Positions 17,204-26,374 of a DNA stretch of 64,000 nt are shown here, one piece after another. How positions within the stretch are numbered: the first letter of the stretch is position 1; every line of letters begins with the position of its first letter. Source of the stretch: Acinetobacter boissieri (GTDB lineage Bacteria > Pseudomonadota > Gammaproteobacteria > Pseudomonadales > Moraxellaceae). The position numbers and the translations under genes are program-made. The stretch lies in assembly GCF_900096955.1 (NCBI RefSeq), contig NZ_FMYL01000007.1, positions 124,001 to 188,000 of the forward strand, given 5' to 3'. The notes under the pieces were generated by a model. It saw nothing but the letters and a program-made list of their open reading frames with translations. It did not search any database and was not told where the DNA came from.

Positions 17204-18823
17204 TTAAGGCCGTTTATCTAATTGATCGACTCTATAATTGACACGGTATAGCCCTTTAATCAGCCGCAACTGATGCTCTGCCTGTTGTTGTTGATTATTA
17301 AACGCTAGAAGCTGTGCATATTTATACAAATCATACTCTGTTGGCGATACTTTTACCGCATTGTGAAATTGTTGTAATTGTTCAGGTGTAAGCTGACTAA
17401 AGCGGTTTAATGCATACCAACTGCAACGAGCCTTATACTCTGTCAATACAATGATTTGGCTGTTCGGTATTTTACTTAAGCCACTTTCTGCCCGCTTCTT
17501 GGCGTAAGATAGCTCGTCTACAGCAACAATATAATCACGCCAAATTAAGCCGTACAACAATATAGACAGTACGAGAAAACTGGTGTTAAACCATGATTTC
17601 ATTAAAAATACTTTCTGATCAATCACATCTGACTGAATAACACCGAGCAAAAATGCGCTTGGAAATAGAAAATAAGCATAATTTTGTGGAAACTCTAACA
17701 TTGCATGAATCATGACTGATAAGACCATCAATGATGCAATTAAATTTTCCTTAGAGCGAACCACTTGATTCAGCTTAAACAACCAATACGAAATATATGC
17801 AATCATTGCAGTACCAATTGGCACACCATTCCAAACAAATAATTCTAAAATAAAGTTATGTGCACTATTGGTTCGCTCACTATGCACAATAAAATCTGCA
17901 CCAACAAGCTGTGCAATACTGGTTTGATTCCAACCATAACCCCACCACGGTTGCTCACGAATGGCATACAACATTTGTGCCCATATACCAAATCGGGAAT
18001 GGCTTGAATTTGCACGTTGCACCACATCAACCATTTGAGCTTGAGACAAGCCCAGCTGTACTAGCCAACCATTTAAAATAGGTAGCCACAGCAAGCTGTT
18101 TAGGTAGAGTAACAACCAGAAAGCCAAGTGCTTATATGTTAGACGATAATCATCATGTTTATATTTATAGAGAACATAAGCAGTTAAAACAACACAAGCA
18201 ATCCAAGGTGTTCTAGACTGCGTTAAAGCAATTGTAAAGATAATTAGGCTGGCTATAACTGCCATAATTAAGCCATGTAAAACACGCTTTTCAAATAAAT
18301 ACCACGTGGCAAATACGCTCATGAGCAAAAATGTAGCAAAGTTATTTGGCTGTGCAAAATTTGCATACGGTCGGTTACCCCGAAGCTGCATAATACCCCA
18401 AAGGTTTTTCTCTAAATCTAACCACTGTAGCAATGCAATACCACAGCTCACTACAGCCACAGCACATATTAAAATCGATAACGGCATTAAAATACGAGCC
18501 TTACCATATTCTTTCGCAATATTATAGCCGAGCACTACACTCATACCAAAGCCAAGCAAATAGCATGCACTTAAAAGTGCTTTGCTAAAATAGAGCTCTA
18601 TACCCAAAGACCACTGTAGTAAAGGTATACTGACCACAAATAGCCATAACAACTGAAATTTTGGGCACTGTAAAGGTCGCTCTATATATGCAGCGAATAG
18701 GCAAAAAACACTTGCATAAGTCAACATTTCACTAGAAAACGTAAGCCATGGCGTATAGTGATCAGGTGACAACCAAGCCAAGCCCAATAAAATAGCTGCA
18801 AGTATAAAAAGAAAACGTGGCAT
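17204..18823 (-). CDS. pglL: PglL-type O-oligosaccharyltransferase (Wzy/WaaL superfamily)
   Basis: 539 residues from the ATG at 18823; a GTG at 18877 would add 18 residues, and neither start has a clear ribosome-binding site. It is a polytopic inner-membrane protein with about a dozen helices. PglL/Wzy landmarks include RPYANFAQPNNFATFL in the first half, ALTQSRTPW, and the large periplasmic loop with GYGWNQTS and SAHNFILELFVWNGVP, whose His is the typical catalytic position. PglL transfers lipid-linked glycan en bloc to Ser/Thr of periplasmic proteins. Acinetobacter has a general PglL and a ComP-specific one located beside comP. With no comP here, the general enzyme is more likely. Confidence 0.8.
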   Translation of the reverse strand: MPRFLFILAAILLGLAWLSPDHYTPWLTFSSEMLTYASVFCLFAAYIERPLQCPKFQLLWLFVVSIPLLQWSLGIELYFSKALLSACYLLGFGMSVVLGYNIAKEYGKARILMPLSILICAVAVVSCGIALLQWLDLEKNLWGIMQLRGNRPYANFAQPNNFATFLLMSVFATWYLFEKRVLHGLIMAVIASLIIFTIALTQSRTPWIACVVLTAYVLYKYKHDDYRLTYKHLAFWLLLYLNSLLWLPILNGWLVQLGLSQAQMVDVVQRANSSHSRFGIWAQMLYAIREQPWWGYGWNQTSIAQLVGADFIVHSERTNSAHNFILELFVWNGVPIGTAMIAYISYWLFKLNQVVRSKENLIASLMVLSVMIHAMLEFPQNYAYFLFPSAFLLGVIQSDVIDQKVFLMKSWFNTSFLVLSILLYGLIWRDYIVAVDELSYAKKRAESGLSKIPNSQIIVLTEYKARCSWYALNRFSQLTPEQLQQFHNAVKVSPTEYDLYKYAQLLAFNNQQQQAEHQLRLIKGLYRVNYRVDQLDKRP

Positions 18824-19012
18824 GTGATTAAAAATGCGAAAAATAAAGTAGCGATTATAAATAATTTTGGCGCACACAACTGTAATAAAAAATATTTATA
18901 TCAATCATAGTACATTAAAATTTACTTAAAATATCAATATATTGACTAAACACAACACATAACAAGAAAGCAAATACTTATAATGAAATAAAGACAACGA
19001 GGAAATTTTTCA

Positions 19013-19780
19013 ATGAACAAAAAATATCTGTTAATTTGTGTTTTACCTTTTTTACTGCCTGCATGCCAAAGCCTACCACAACATCATACAGTCCAACACA
19101 CTATGCATAACACTCAAAAGAATACAGCAAATTTACATCAAACACTCTCTGACTACACATGGTCTTATCAAGCCCAAAAGAACCTACCAGATATCCGTAT
19201 TAATTTTGATAAAGACCAAACTTTCAGTATATCAACAGGCTGTAACCAACAAGGTGGCTCATGGCAGCTATCAGGCCAAGCTATAACGACTTCTGTACTG
19301 CGCTCAACCATGATGATGTGTAGTCCACAACTCATGCTTCAAGAAAAGCAATCAGCAGACTTATTTGGCCAATCACAACTGAATGTACAAGTGAATTTCG
19401 ATGAAAAAGAGATACCACAGTTACAAATTACAGATAAGAATGGAAAAACATATCAGTTTCAAGGGCACATAAAACCTGAAGCACAATATAAATCTGAAGC
19501 AGAGATTATTTTTCTAGATATTGCACCAACGACTAAACCATGTTCGGGCAATCCAAATACATCATGTCTTCAAGTGAAAGAAATTAAATATAACGATCAG
19601 GGAATACAAACGTATATTGATCAAGATTGGAAAACTCTACCCGAGAGCATACAAGGTTATCAGCATGATCCTAAAGTAAAAAAAACGATACGGGTTAAAC
19701 GCTTTCATAATAAAGATAACGCCCCTCAATTTATCTATATTTATGATATGACTGTACAACAAGAAATGATTCATCCTTAA
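19013..19780 (+). CDS. lipoprotein with META (HslJ-like) and DUF4377 domains
   Basis: 255 residues. The signal peptide ends in the lipobox LLPAC, with the lipidated Cys at 18. A META-type domain spans about residues 45-150 (TWSYQAQ, FSISTGCNQQGGSWQLSG, TTMMMCS-like segment). A second domain, about 165-250, resembles DUF4377 (FLDIAPTTKPC, CLQVKEIKY, YIDQDWKTLPESIQGY). HslJ-like proteins are linked to stress and novobiocin resistance in E. coli, but the function here is unknown. GAGG lies ten bases before the ATG. It is divergent from pglL. Confidence 0.75.
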   Translation: MNKKYLLICVLPFLLPACQSLPQHHTVQHTMHNTQKNTANLHQTLSDYTWSYQAQKNLPDIRINFDKDQTFSISTGCNQQGGSWQLSGQAITTSVLRSTMMMCSPQLMLQEKQSADLFGQSQLNVQVNFDEKEIPQLQITDKNGKTYQFQGHIKPEAQYKSEAEIIFLDIAPTTKPCSGNPNTSCLQVKEIKYNDQGIQTYIDQDWKTLPESIQGYQHDPKVKKTIRVKRFHNKDNAPQFIYIYDMTVQQEMIHP

Positions 19781-20522
19781 AAATATCGCGTGTGGTGACT
19801 GTATAGTCATATTTACCAATACTGTCACCTCACCACTGTTTGGAGTACATTTAGTCAATGATTCTTTAATACGCCATACCCATATTTAAATTACAAAAGC
19901 AATAAAAGGATATTTATGAAAAATTAAACCGTGTTATTTGTAAATATAAGCCTTAGAAATAGCATTTTCAGTGTCTACTGATGCTACTACACATACTACA
20001 CACCATAAATATAGCTGACTTTAAAATTGAATTGATTGTTTTCTATTTTTTGAGTCTAAATACTCGTGCAATAAAATATAAAAAGAATTTATTTATTAAT
20101 CATCATTTCTAAAACTATCCATTAAATATTTACTTCTTCAAAACATACCTCTTAGATTGAATAAGTATAATCTTCTTTAAATAAAAGACAAACTAGTTCA
20201 CTTTATTTAAATAAAAAGCTAAAAGGCAAACATAATAAAAATTAAAATTGAGCTTTTAATAAACATGATGTCAACTTAATAATAATTTTTTATTGAATCC
20301 TACATAAAAAAATCTCATAAGTAATGATACTCAAACGCATTTTAAAATAAATCTAATTAAAAATATAATGGCTTTAATGACGAGATACTTAAAAAAAAAC
20401 ATTTATTTATTTGAAAAAAACATTTATATGAATCATCATACTATGTATTAAATATATGTATATCTGTAAGTTTTTCTAATTTATTGAAAAACTAAATAAA
20501 AATATAGTTATAGGTAAAGCGT
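19781..20522. other. very AT-rich intergenic region upstream of the BLUF gene
   Basis: About 740 bases with no supportable gene. Near 19794-19832 an imperfect inverted repeat with GGTGAC/GTCACC ends may terminate the lipoprotein transcript. The rest is A/T-rich with short direct repeats of AAAAAAACATTTAT around 20390-20430. The photoreceptor promoter must lie here but is not obvious. Confidence 0.55.
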
Positions 20523-21008
20523 ATGTTAATCCAGTTGTGCTATACAAGTAAAAGAGAAGAATCTGGTGATCTACTTTCTGATCTCAGTCAGATTTTAACG
20601 TCAGCTATGCGTTTTAATCAAAAACACAATATTTGTGGTGTTTTATACTATGCAAATAACTCCTTTTTTCAATGTTTAGAAGGTGAAAAAGAGTCAGTAG
20701 AAAAAACGTTTGAACGCATACAGCAAGATCAACGACATAAAGCACTACATGTTGTTTCAACAAAAGAAGTATTTGAAGTAAATTTCAGTCAGTGGTCTAT
20801 GAAGTATGTGCAAAAAAATAAAGCAGTCGATTTATTTTTTAAGCAACGTGGTTTTGATTATTTTAGACCTGAGAGACTAACAGAAACGGACTACAATGAA
20901 CTCGTAAACTGCCTAATTAGTGCAGAAAATACAGCCGTGGATCAACAAGACCCTAAAGAGAGTAATAACAAGGGTTATAAACGTGGGTATGTTAATTATA
21001 TATCATAA
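20523..21008 (+). CDS. BLUF-domain blue-light sensor (BlsA-like)
   Basis: 161 residues, a short stand-alone BLUF protein without an output domain. The flavin-photocycle residues are visible: Y7 (LCYTS), N32 (RFNQKH), Q50 (SFFQCLEGE), W91 and M93 (FSQWSMKYV). After the BLUF core (about 1-95) comes the C-terminal helical extension seen in BlsA, ending in a Gly/Tyr-rich tail. In A. baumannii BlsA senses blue light and temperature and affects motility, biofilm and metabolism by binding transcription regulators. Acinetobacter genomes often carry several paralogues, so this need not be blsA itself. AGGT lies seven bases before the ATG. Confidence 0.9.
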   Translation: MLIQLCYTSKREESGDLLSDLSQILTSAMRFNQKHNICGVLYYANNSFFQCLEGEKESVEKTFERIQQDQRHKALHVVSTKEVFEVNFSQWSMKYVQKNKAVDLFFKQRGFDYFRPERLTETDYNELVNCLISAENTAVDQQDPKESNNKGYKRGYVNYIS

Positions 21009-21111
21009 TTAACATGGTTTTTGTCCTTGCTTACGCCAACTATCTTCAACGGTGCTATACTGCCCCCGAATTACCCCATATCAACTCACTTTAATTTCGG
21101 AGGATAAAGAC

Positions 21112-21351
21112 ATGCTTACAGCACTCATTACCCTAAAAGCTAAAGATGACAGCCATATGTTGTGCTTTGAAAAAGTTGAAGAAATCGAAAAAAGTCATCA
21201 TTATAGTATATGGATTAACCGCAATAGTTCAGAGATCGTTAATCCAAGCCTTTATCCTATGTTTAATAAAATGACTAGAAATCAATTAATTATTCTCAAT
21301 TACATTGAATACAAAGTCACTGAAGTAAGCCAACTTATTGCTCAGTACTAA
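21112..21351 (+). CDS. small conserved-looking hypothetical protein
   Basis: 79 residues from the ATG at 21112, which has a clear GGAGG nine bases upstream; the frame opens 20 codons earlier without a site. No signal peptide, membrane helix or cysteine pattern is visible. The protein is soluble and mildly charged (LTALITLKAKDDSH at the start, VEEIEKSHHYSIWINRNSSE in the middle). I do not recognise the family. It stands alone between the BLUF gene and the tRNA-Leu terminator. Confidence 0.6.
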   Translation: MLTALITLKAKDDSHMLCFEKVEEIEKSHHYSIWINRNSSEIVNPSLYPMFNKMTRNQLIILNYIEYKVTEVSQLIAQY

Positions 21352-21757
21352 TTAAGCTTAGTGCAATATCATTACAATAACACACCTATTTTTGTGTACT
21401 TCTAAAGCATGTAAATATTTTTATAATCTAGACCCGTATCTAAAATTTTAGAAGTACATACATTTATATATTAAGTCGTATTAATCTTATTTGACTATGT
21501 TTGAATCATATTATGGCCGAAGGTAATTAAATATTACCGTGAATAAATATTCGCTTTTTTGTACCAGTAATAAATCATGGAAGTAAATAAACATCATTCC
21601 CTCTCATTTTTTATTGCTTAGAATTTCATAGCATCAATTTATGCTTAAGTCATGACTCTTGCTCTAGTAAAAAGATGATGAAAGTGGCATGTAAATACTT
21701 AAACTTACCAAAGATATAACACATAGGTTAAGGTTATTGTATATTTTTATAGGCAAC
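21352..21757. other. AT-rich intergenic region, no gene seen
   Basis: About 400 bases between the small hypothetical gene and the tRNA-Leu terminator. Neither strand holds a convincing coding frame, tRNA or strong hairpin. Confidence 0.55.
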
Positions 21758-21791
21758 AAAAAAGGCTCAATTCGATAAGAATTAAGCCTTT
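21758..21791 (-). terminator. intrinsic terminator after tRNA-Leu
   Basis: On the minus strand AAAGGCTTAATT and AATTGAGCCTTT pair (one G-T) around a short loop, followed by TTT. It ends the tpiA-secG-tRNA transcript. Confidence 0.82.
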
Positions 21792-21825
21792 AATGAGTAT
21801 CCAACACTGCAATTTATTGCACTAT

Positions 21826-21910
21826 TGGTGCGGAAGGGGGGACTTGAACCCCCACGCCCGAAAGCACTACCACCTCAAGGTAGCGTGTCTACCAATTCCA
21901 CCACCACCGC
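21826..21910 (-). tRNA. tRNA-Leu (anticodon GAG)
   Basis: 85 nucleotides including the encoded CCA. The acceptor 5' GCGGTGG start pairs with the CCGCACCA end. The D-loop contains the usual GG in AATTGGTAGACAC, the anticodon stem CTACC/GGTAG encloses loop TTGAGGT (GAG at 34-36), a long class II variable arm follows, and the T-arm reads GGGGGTTCAAGTCCCCC. It lies 53 bases after secG. Confidence 0.96.
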
Positions 21911-21963
21911 ATTTGCAGGCATTTTATTCCTTTCATTAAGAAAAGAAAAGTACCTTGGCCAAA

Positions 21964-22299
21964 TTAATTGGCTGTTTTTGATGTATTTGTCGAATTAACA
22001 CCCGAATTAGGTGCTGGCGCAGTGACAGGTGCCTGATGATCTGGGACTAGACTATAAGCATCTGCAGTCTGTTTTTTCGCAAACACGGCTAACGTAATAC
22101 TTGTAACAAAGAAGAGTGCTGTCAAAATACCTGTTAATCGCGTAAGGAAGTTACCAGAGCCAGATGCCCCAAAAACTGTAGCTGCACCGGCGCCGCCAAA
22201 AGAAGCACCTGCATCTGCACCCTTACCATGTTGTACTAGAACCAAGACAATCATACCAACTGCCAACAAAACATGTACAACAAGCACAAATGTTTGCAT
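21964..22299 (-). CDS. secG: preprotein translocase subunit SecG
   Basis: 111 residues with two membrane helices (FVLVVHVLLAVGMIVLVLV, and GILTALFFVTSITLAVF) separated by the Gly/Ala-rich cytoplasmic loop QHGKGADAGASFGGAG typical of SecG. It stimulates SecYEG protein export by changing topology during the SecA cycle. The Ala/Pro/Asn-rich C-terminal tail is variable. It starts 14 bases after the tpiA stop, a common gammaproteobacterial pairing. Confidence 0.95.
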   Translation of the reverse strand: MQTFVLVVHVLLAVGMIVLVLVQHGKGADAGASFGGAGAATVFGASGSGNFLTRLTGILTALFFVTSITLAVFAKKQTADAYSLVPDHQAPVTAPAPNSGVNSTNTSKTAN

Positions 22300-22313
22300 G
22301 AACTCACCTTACC

Positions 22314-23108
22314 TTATTTTTTACCTGCAAAAGATGCTGCAATCTTATAAAAAGACGTAGCACTAAGAGATGCACCACCTACAAGGGCACCATTAATATC
22401 TGGGCATGCCGCAAAGTCTGCTGCATTTTCAGGCTTAACACTACCGCCATATAAAATTGCAACACGATCACTTGCAGCTGTAATTTGCTTTAAACCTTCA
22501 CGAATTTTTGCGTGCATTGCTTGGGCATCATCAGCAGATGCTGTTTTACCCGTACCAATTGCCCAGATCGGTTCATACGCAATAATGATACGATCTTCCC
22601 ACTGATCTGCACTCACAACTGGAACAATATCTTTCACTTGTTGCAAGACAACAGCTTCAGCTTCACCATTTTCTCGTTGTGCCAAACTTTCACCAACACA
22701 GTAAACCACAGTTAAACCGGCGTCTAAAGCATGTTTAATTTTAGCACATAAAATTTGTGTGTCATCACCAAGTAATTCACGACGCTCTGAATGCCCTACC
22801 AACACATAAGATACATGTGCATCCTGTAATAACTGTGCACTAATATCACCCGTGTAAGCGCCCGTACCTGGAAAACGTGATACATCTTGTGCAACAACGT
22901 GTACAGTACGATTATAGCCAGTAAAGTTTTCTTTGAGCGAAATTAATGAAAGATACGTTGGCGCAACTGCAATATTACACTGTTGCTGTGCAATTGGTGC
23001 CAATTGTAGACATTGGTTAAATTGTTGGGCCCATTTTTGAACGTCGGCAGTCGCGGGATTCATTTTCCAATTCCCAATGACCCAAGGTACAATTGTTGAT
23101 ACTGACAT
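22314..23108 (-). CDS. tpiA: triosephosphate isomerase
   Basis: 264 residues from the ATG at 23108 (AGGGTG upstream); an ATG three codons earlier is also in frame. The TIM-barrel signature residues are all present: Asn/Lys of GNWKMN near the start, catalytic His in VGHSERRE, catalytic Glu in [15 protein letters not shown], and the phosphate-binding [10 protein letters not shown] and GALVGGASL. It interconverts DHAP and glyceraldehyde 3-phosphate in glycolysis and gluconeogenesis. It is divergent from pilB. Confidence 0.97.
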   Translation of the reverse strand: MSVSTIVPWVIGNWKMNPATADVQKWAQQFNQCLQLAPIAQQQCNIAVAPTYLSLISLKENFTGYNRTVHVVAQDVSRFPGTGAYTGDISAQLLQDAHVSYVLVGHSERRELLGDDTQILCAKIKHALDAGLTVVYCVGESLAQRENGEAEAVVLQQVKDIVPVVSADQWEDRIIIAYEPIWAIGTGKTASADDAQAMHAKIREGLKQITAASDRVAILYGGSVKPENAADFAACPDINGALVGGASLSATSFYKIAASFAGKK

Positions 23109-23333
23109 TGCAAACACCCTATTTATAGTTAGTTAAATATATGTGCTTATTTTACACACTTTTTTTTATTTTGCCTTTTTTTTTGCAACTTGCTATCTTG
23201 AAAAAGATATTTACCTGTAATATGGATACAACAAATATCGCTTAAGCTACGAACAGTTAGTTTATTTATTTAGATATTTAATCGCCTATTTTATTTATTG
23301 CCTCTATGGCTAAAACGATATCGGGCAGTGCTC

Positions 23334-25127
23334 ATGACCAATTCTCCTATACCCTCTCAACTGAGTGGCTTTATGCTCACTTTAGTAAATGACGGACACT
23401 TTTCAGAAGAAACGCTGAGAGAGTGTTTGGCTCAGGCTAAAAAAATTGATATCGATTTTGTTCGATATTTAGTCGACTATAAAAGTTTTTCTCCTAAAAC
23501 TTTAGCTCAAACCTTTGCTAAAGCATTTAATCTGCCTTTATTTGATTTATTTTCTTTCAGATTTGAAGAATTACCCCATGATGCGCTTGATGCCGAATTG
23601 GTAGCATCTCATCATATTTTACCGCTGATAAAAGACAGTAAACGCTTTGTAATTGCGATTAGTAATCCAGAGTACATTGAAACTCTAGAAAAGCTACTTT
23701 ATCAAAATGATATTGAAGCGAAAAAGTTTCGTACAATGGAAGGCGTGGTAAGTATCCAAAATGATAGTTATATTAAGCCCACATGGATCATTGTCGAACA
23801 TAATAAACTTCAATACTTAGTTCAACAAAATGAGCAAAATCAGAAGATTGAAGATGAGGATCTCACCGAAGAAGAGCAACAGATTCGGCAAGAGAAACAA
23901 CTTAAAGGCGATGAGCTTAAGTTTGATTTTGAGCCGTTTAGAAATAAAGATAATCCTAACGAACTACCTATCATAAAGTACGTTAATGCACTACTTTTTG
24001 ATGCAATTCGTTTAAAAGCATCTGACTTACACTTTGAACCCTATGAAAAATCATACAGAGTACGCTACCGTATTGATGGCATTTTACGCGAAATTGCAAA
24101 CCCTCCAGTTGATGAAGCAAACCGGATTTCTTCGCGATTAAAAGTCATGTCACAAATGGACATTTCTGAAAAAAGAATGCCACAAGATGGCCGTATTAAA
24201 CTCAAAGTGGCTGAAGATAAAGCGATTGATTTTCGTGTAAACTCATTGCCTACTCTATTTGGTGAAAAAATTGTACTGCGGATTTTAGATCCTTCAAGTG
24301 CCATGTTGGGTATTGATGTTTTAGGCTATGAACCTGCACAAAAAAAACTATTTTTAGATGCACTACATCAACCACAAGGTATGGTGCTCATCACAGGGCC
24401 GACAGGGTCAGGAAAAACGGTTTCGCTATACACTGGCTTAAATATTTTAAATACCGAAAGTGCAAATATTTCAACAGCAGAAGACCCAGTAGAGATTAAC
24501 TTAGAAGGGATTAACCAAGTCAACGTCAATGCTAAAGTTGGACTTAACTTTGCCACAGCACTACGTTCTTTTCTACGTCAAGATCCAGATATTATTATGG
24601 TGGGGGAGATTCGTGACATAGAAACTGCAGAAATTGCAATTAAGGCAGCCCAAACAGGTCATATGGTTTTATCTACGTTGCATACCAATAGCGCACCTGA
24701 AACACTTACTCGACTGCGTAATATGGGCGTTCCCTCTTTTAATATTGCAACGTCAGTTAACTTGGTTATTGCGCAACGTTTGGTTCGGAAACTGTGTTCA
24801 CGCTGTAAAAGGCCAATCAACATTCCAAACAAAAGCCTGTTAGAATTAGGCTTTACCAATGATGACCTGACACAAAAATCTGTCACTATCTTTGAAGCCG
24901 TGGGGTGCTCCGAATGTAGAGACGGTTATAAAGGTCGATTGGGCGTATATGAAGTGATGAAAATCACCCCAGAAATTGCTCAACTGATTATGGAAGATGC
25001 AAATTCACTTCAAATTGCAAAAAAAGCACAAGAATTGGGTTTTAACAATTTACGTCGCTCTGGCTTAAACAAAGTTATGCAAGGTCTCACCACACTGCAA
25101 GAAGTTAACCGTGTTACCAATGAGTGA
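23334..25127 (+). CDS. pilB: type IV pilus extension ATPase PilB
   Basis: 597 residues from the ATG at 23334; a TTG at 23298 and an ATG at 23373 are alternatives. An N-terminal GSPII_E/MshEN-like domain is followed by the hexameric secretion ATPase: Walker A GPTGSGKT at about 354-361, Asp box AEDPVEI, Walker B-type IIMVGEIRD, and His box TGHMVLSTLHTN. A tetracysteine zinc site (CSRCKRP about 488-491, CSECRDG about 525-528) distinguishes PilB from the retraction ATPases PilT and PilU. It powers pilus polymerisation and is the first gene of pilB-pilC-pilD. Confidence 0.96.
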   Translation: MTNSPIPSQLSGFMLTLVNDGHFSEETLRECLAQAKKIDIDFVRYLVDYKSFSPKTLAQTFAKAFNLPLFDLFSFRFEELPHDALDAELVASHHILPLIKDSKRFVIAISNPEYIETLEKLLYQNDIEAKKFRTMEGVVSIQNDSYIKPTWIIVEHNKLQYLVQQNEQNQKIEDEDLTEEEQQIRQEKQLKGDELKFDFEPFRNKDNPNELPIIKYVNALLFDAIRLKASDLHFEPYEKSYRVRYRIDGILREIANPPVDEANRISSRLKVMSQMDISEKRMPQDGRIKLKVAEDKAIDFRVNSLPTLFGEKIVLRILDPSSAMLGIDVLGYEPAQKKLFLDALHQPQGMVLITGPTGSGKTVSLYTGLNILNTESANISTAEDPVEINLEGINQVNVNAKVGLNFATALRSFLRQDPDIIMVGEIRDIETAEIAIKAAQTGHMVLSTLHTNSAPETLTRLRNMGVPSFNIATSVNLVIAQRLVRKLCSRCKRPINIPNKSLLELGFTNDDLTQKSVTIFEAVGCSECRDGYKGRLGVYEVMKITPEIAQLIMEDANSLQIAKKAQELGFNNLRRSGLNKVMQGLTTLQEVNRVTNE

Positions 25128-25150
25128 CCAATACAACATATGAGATAAAC

Positions 25151-26374
25151 ATGGCAGCAAATGCAGAAAAGCTACAAACTTTTTCTTACGTTGGAGTAGA
25201 TAGAAAAGGGGCTAAAATTACTGGTGAGTTAACCGCAAAAAATATGGCGTTAGCCAAAGCGAGTTTACGCAAACAAGGAATTAATGTCTCAAAAATCAAT
25301 CCTAAACGAAAAGATTTACTTGAAGGCGTCTTTAAAAAAGGAATTTCTACACTAGATATTACTATTTTTACACGCCAATTGGCCACCATGATGAAAGCTG
25401 GTGTACCTTTAGTACAAAGTTTTGAAATTGTTGCAGGTGGGCTTGAAAACCCAAGTATGCGTGACATTGTGCTTGGTATTAAAAATGAAGTAGAAAATGG
25501 GAGCACTTTTGCTCAAGCATTACAAAAATATCCTAAATATTTTGATCAACTATTTTGTGCTTTAGTCGAAGCAGGCGAGCAATCTGGTGCGCTTGAAACC
25601 ATGCTTGACCGTGTTGCAATCTACAAAGAAAAAAGCGAACAGTTGAAGCAAAAAATTAAAAAAGCTGTTAAATATCCAATCAGTGTCATTGTTGTCGCAT
25701 TCATTGTTACTATTATTTTGATGGTAAAAGTAGTTCCTGTGTTCCAAGGCTTATTTTCATCCTTTGGTGCAGAGTTACCGGCATTTACTCAAATGGTGGT
25801 TAATATGTCAAATTGGATGCAGTCATATTGGTATATTTTAATTGGTGCTATTATAGCCAGTGTGATTGGCATTTCACAAAGCTACAAACGCAGTCAGGGC
25901 TTACGTAACCGTATCGATCACTTGGTACTTAAACTCCCTATTTTTGGTGGTTTGATCTACAAATCTATTATTGCTCGTTATAGTCGTACGCTAGCCACTA
26001 CTTTTGCTGCAGGCGTACCGCTGATTGATGCTTTAGAATCTACAGCAAGAGCAACCAACAATATTGTTTATGAAACTGCTGTGATGCGTATTCGAGATGA
26101 TGTTGCTTCAGGTCAACAACTTCAGTTTTCTATGCGTCAGACTGAACGTTTTCCATCTATGGCCATTCAAATGGTTGCAATTGGTGAAGAGTCGGGTGCA
26201 CTAGATGCCATGTTGGATAAGGTTGCGACCTACTATGAAGAAGAAGTCGATAATGCAGTCGATGGTTTAACCTCTATGATGGAACCACTGATTATGGCAG
26301 TTTTGGGTGTATTGGTTGGTGGTCTTGTCGTTGCGATGTATCTGCCAATTTTCCAAATGGGTTCGGTGGTGTAG
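25151..26374 (+). CDS. pilC: type IV pilus inner-membrane platform protein PilC
   Basis: 407 residues from the ATG at 25151; a GTG at 25124 overlapping the pilB stop is possible, but the family N-terminus (FSYVGVDRKGAKITGEL) follows the ATG. It has two GspF repeats, each a cytoplasmic helical bundle with TLDITIFTRQLATMMKAGVPL and YSRTLATTFAAGVPL starts, and three membrane helices. PilC couples PilB motion to pilin extraction. Its GTG-overlapped neighbour pilD follows. Confidence 0.96.
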   Translation: MAANAEKLQTFSYVGVDRKGAKITGELTAKNMALAKASLRKQGINVSKINPKRKDLLEGVFKKGISTLDITIFTRQLATMMKAGVPLVQSFEIVAGGLENPSMRDIVLGIKNEVENGSTFAQALQKYPKYFDQLFCALVEAGEQSGALETMLDRVAIYKEKSEQLKQKIKKAVKYPISVIVVAFIVTIILMVKVVPVFQGLFSSFGAELPAFTQMVVNMSNWMQSYWYILIGAIIASVIGISQSYKRSQGLRNRIDHLVLKLPIFGGLIYKSIIARYSRTLATTFAAGVPLIDALESTARATNNIVYETAVMRIRDDVASGQQLQFSMRQTERFPSMAIQMVAIGEESGALDAMLDKVATYYEEEVDNAVDGLTSMMEPLIMAVLGVLVGGLVVAMYLPIFQMGSVV

